Shown here in pieces: positions 5,716 to 6,556 of a stretch of 6,556 bases of DNA. How positions within the stretch are numbered: position 1 is the first letter of the stretch; each line of letters begins with the position of its first letter. The notes under the pieces are model-generated. The model made no database searches, had not been told where the DNA came from, and was given only the letters and a program-made list of their open reading frames with translations. Made by a program: the position numbers and the translations under genes. Where the stretch lies: positions 1-6,556 of the forward strand of contig JAMOQH010000161.1 of the NCBI GenBank assembly GCA_027064085.1, written 5' to 3'. Source of the stretch: a bacterium (GTDB lineage: Bacteria; UBP6; JAFGXH01).

Positions 5716-6556
5716 TTCTTTTACCCTATCCACTGTATAATTTATCTCTTCTTCTGCAAGATACGGATTCATAGGCAAACTCAATATTTCTTTGCTAACT
5801 TTTTCAGCTACCGGAAAATCTCCTTTTTTATATCCTAAATATTTAAAGCATTCCTGTAAATGCAATGGCATTGGGTAATGAATTGCAGTTGGAATACCAG
5901 CTTTTTTCAAAAGATTCTGGATTTTTTGCCTCAGCTCATCCACCTTTTGCCCTTTGCCTTTTACCTTTAGCCTTATACTATACTGTGCCCAAGCGCTTGT
6001 TCTATCGGGTTTGGTGAATGGGAGAATGAGTGGATGGGTGGATGAGTAAAAGGGAGTATGAGTAAATGAGTTAATGGGTTCATTAAATAAAGAATTAAAA
6101 AGTTTTGTATATGTTGAAGCTACCTGCTGGCGCTTTTGCAAGTCTTCTTTGTAATGTTTAAGTCTAACATTTAATACAGCGGCTTGAAGCGTATCTATTC
6201 TTGCATTTAGACCTATATATTTATGATGATATCGTTTGTTTTGGCCGTGAACTCTTATCATCTTTATCTTTTCTGCTAATTTGTCATTATTTGTTAAAAC
6301 TGCTCCACCATCTCCAAAGCAACCAAGAGGTTTTGCAGGAAAGAAGCTTGTTGTATAGATATCGCAGTAGTGCACTTCTGCTTTACCTTTATATGTTGCA
6401 CCAAAGGATTGAGCGCCATCGACGATTAAGTAGATGGGATGATGAGTGGATGAGTGGATGAGTGAATTTAGTTCGTCTAAATCACAAGGTTGACCAAATA
6501 GCGAGACGGCTACAATTGCTTTTGTTTTGTCTGTTATTTTTTCCTTAATTTTATTT
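5695..6556 (-). CDS. DegT/DnrJ/EryC1/StrS sugar aminotransferase, WbpE-like (N-terminus beyond window)
   Basis: The frame is open to the window edge and yields 286 residues; about 80 N-terminal residues are missing. The GTG at 6375 is internal, because upstream codons encode conserved family sequence (VAVSLFGQPCDLDEL, then IVDGAQSFGATYKG). Visible features are D46 and Q49 (numbering from the edge) for the pyridoxal ring, TTSFFPAKPLGCFGDGGAV with Schiff-base lysine K75, RVHGQNKRYHHKYIGLNARI, DTLQAAVL, AIHYPMPLHLQ and LSLPMNPYL. These resemble WbpE, which aminates a UDP-3-keto hexuronate, but closely related enzymes aminate at C4, so the sugar is not certain. The protein supplies an amino sugar for the glycan locus. 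Loops at about residues 34-40, between the central helix and LILPFTKPD, and at KVKGKGQKV are longer than I recall for the family. Each coincides with a tandem array in the DNA. Confidence 0.92.
   Translation of the reverse strand, partial: NKIKEKITDKTKAIVAVSLFGQPCDLDELNSLIHSSTHHPIYLIVDGAQSFGATYKGKAEVHYCDIYTTSFFPAKPLGCFGDGGAVLTNNDKLAEKIKMIRVHGQNKRYHHKYIGLNARIDTLQAAVLNVRLKHYKEDLQKRQQVASTYTKLFNSLFNEPINSFTHTPFYSSTHPLILPFTKPDRTSAWAQYSIRLKVKGKGQKVDELRQKIQNLLKKAGIPTAIHYPMPLHLQECFKYLGYKKGDFPVAEKVSKEILSLPMNPYLAEEEINYTVDRVKEVIYSNL
5943..5977. repeat. Heptamer array inside the aminotransferase gene
   Basis: Five 7-nt units of consensus CCTTTTG (drifting to CCCTTTG, CCTTTTA, CCTTTAG) are present. In the coding frame they give the Lys/Gly-rich loop KVKGKGQKV between the conserved QYSIR strand and the helix leading to AIHYPMP. 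Confidence 0.82.
6024..6079. repeat. Octamer array inside the aminotransferase gene (large loop)
   Basis: Seven consecutive 8-nt units of the form NNATGRGT are present (GGATGAGT, AAATGAGT, TAATGGGT and so on), with one diverged unit at 6048-6055. The coding strand gives the Ser/Thr/His/Pro-rich segment INSFTHTPFYSSTHP, just before LILPFTKPD. The reading frame is kept. Confidence 0.88.
6441..6464. repeat. Perfect octamer triplet inside the aminotransferase gene
   Basis: GATGAGTG occurs three times in tandem without change. The 24 nt equal eight codons and encode the HSSTHH region just before the IVDGAQSFG strand. The unit matches GGATGAGT of the 6024-6079 array shifted by one base, so both arrays appear to come from the same oligomer type. 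Confidence 0.92.

Noticed and set aside
6373-6375. GTG at 6375 as the true start of the aminotransferase
   Set aside because: The frame continues upstream to the window edge with unmistakable family motifs (VSLFGQPCDLDEL, VDGAQSFGATYKG), so this GTG is an internal valine.
6201-6461. Plus-strand ORF of 86 codons
   Set aside because: It is antisense to conserved aminotransferase codons, including the catalytic-lysine motif. Its Leu/Tyr/Arg-rich translation looks like a shadow frame.

Overview
The window is a very AT-rich bacterial segment in which every supported gene lies on the minus strand, so transcription runs from position 6556 towards 1. It is part of a surface-polysaccharide (O-antigen or capsule type) locus, interrupted by an accessory island. 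Most genes carry clear AAGGAG- or GAGGTG-type ribosome binding sites and use the standard code. I cannot name the organism. The combination of a DUF7033 deacetylase, a stand-alone four-helix-bundle (23S IVS-like) protein, an AbiEii/small-partner pair and many 7-10 nt oligomer arrays would fit an uncultured candidate-phylum bacterium, but this is inference only.

Layout in transcription order. (1) 6556-5695 is a DegT/DnrJ/EryC1/StrS sugar aminotransferase resembling WbpE. Its N-terminus is cut by the window edge, and its coding sequence holds three short tandem-repeat arrays. (2) 5694-3924 is an accessory island. It contains two tiny ORFs with strong ribosome binding sites (25 and 32 codons), a 96-residue DUF6922-like protein overlapping a 208-residue AbiEii-type nucleotidyltransferase (a toxin-antitoxin-like pair), an octamer array, and a four-helix-bundle gene bracketed by inverted decamer arrays. 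(3) 3923-1 is a five-gene glycan operon: a Wzx-type flippase, a hexapeptide-repeat acyltransferase, a class I methyltransferase, an ATP-grasp enzyme, and the N-terminal 130 residues of a DUF7033 polysaccharide deacetylase. These five genes overlap one another by 4-11 nt, so they are probably one translationally coupled unit.

Working together: the aminotransferase would make an amino-sugar nucleotide. The acyltransferase, methyltransferase, ATP-grasp enzyme and deacetylase would decorate or trim the glycan, and the flippase would move the lipid-linked unit across the inner membrane. The island genes have no evident part in glycan synthesis.

The most unusual feature is a set of 7-, 8- and 10-nt tandem arrays. 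They lie between genes, across start and stop codons, and inside two otherwise intact conserved reading frames, where they add loop residues without breaking the frame. No tRNA, rRNA, CRISPR array, transposase or convincing intrinsic terminator was seen.
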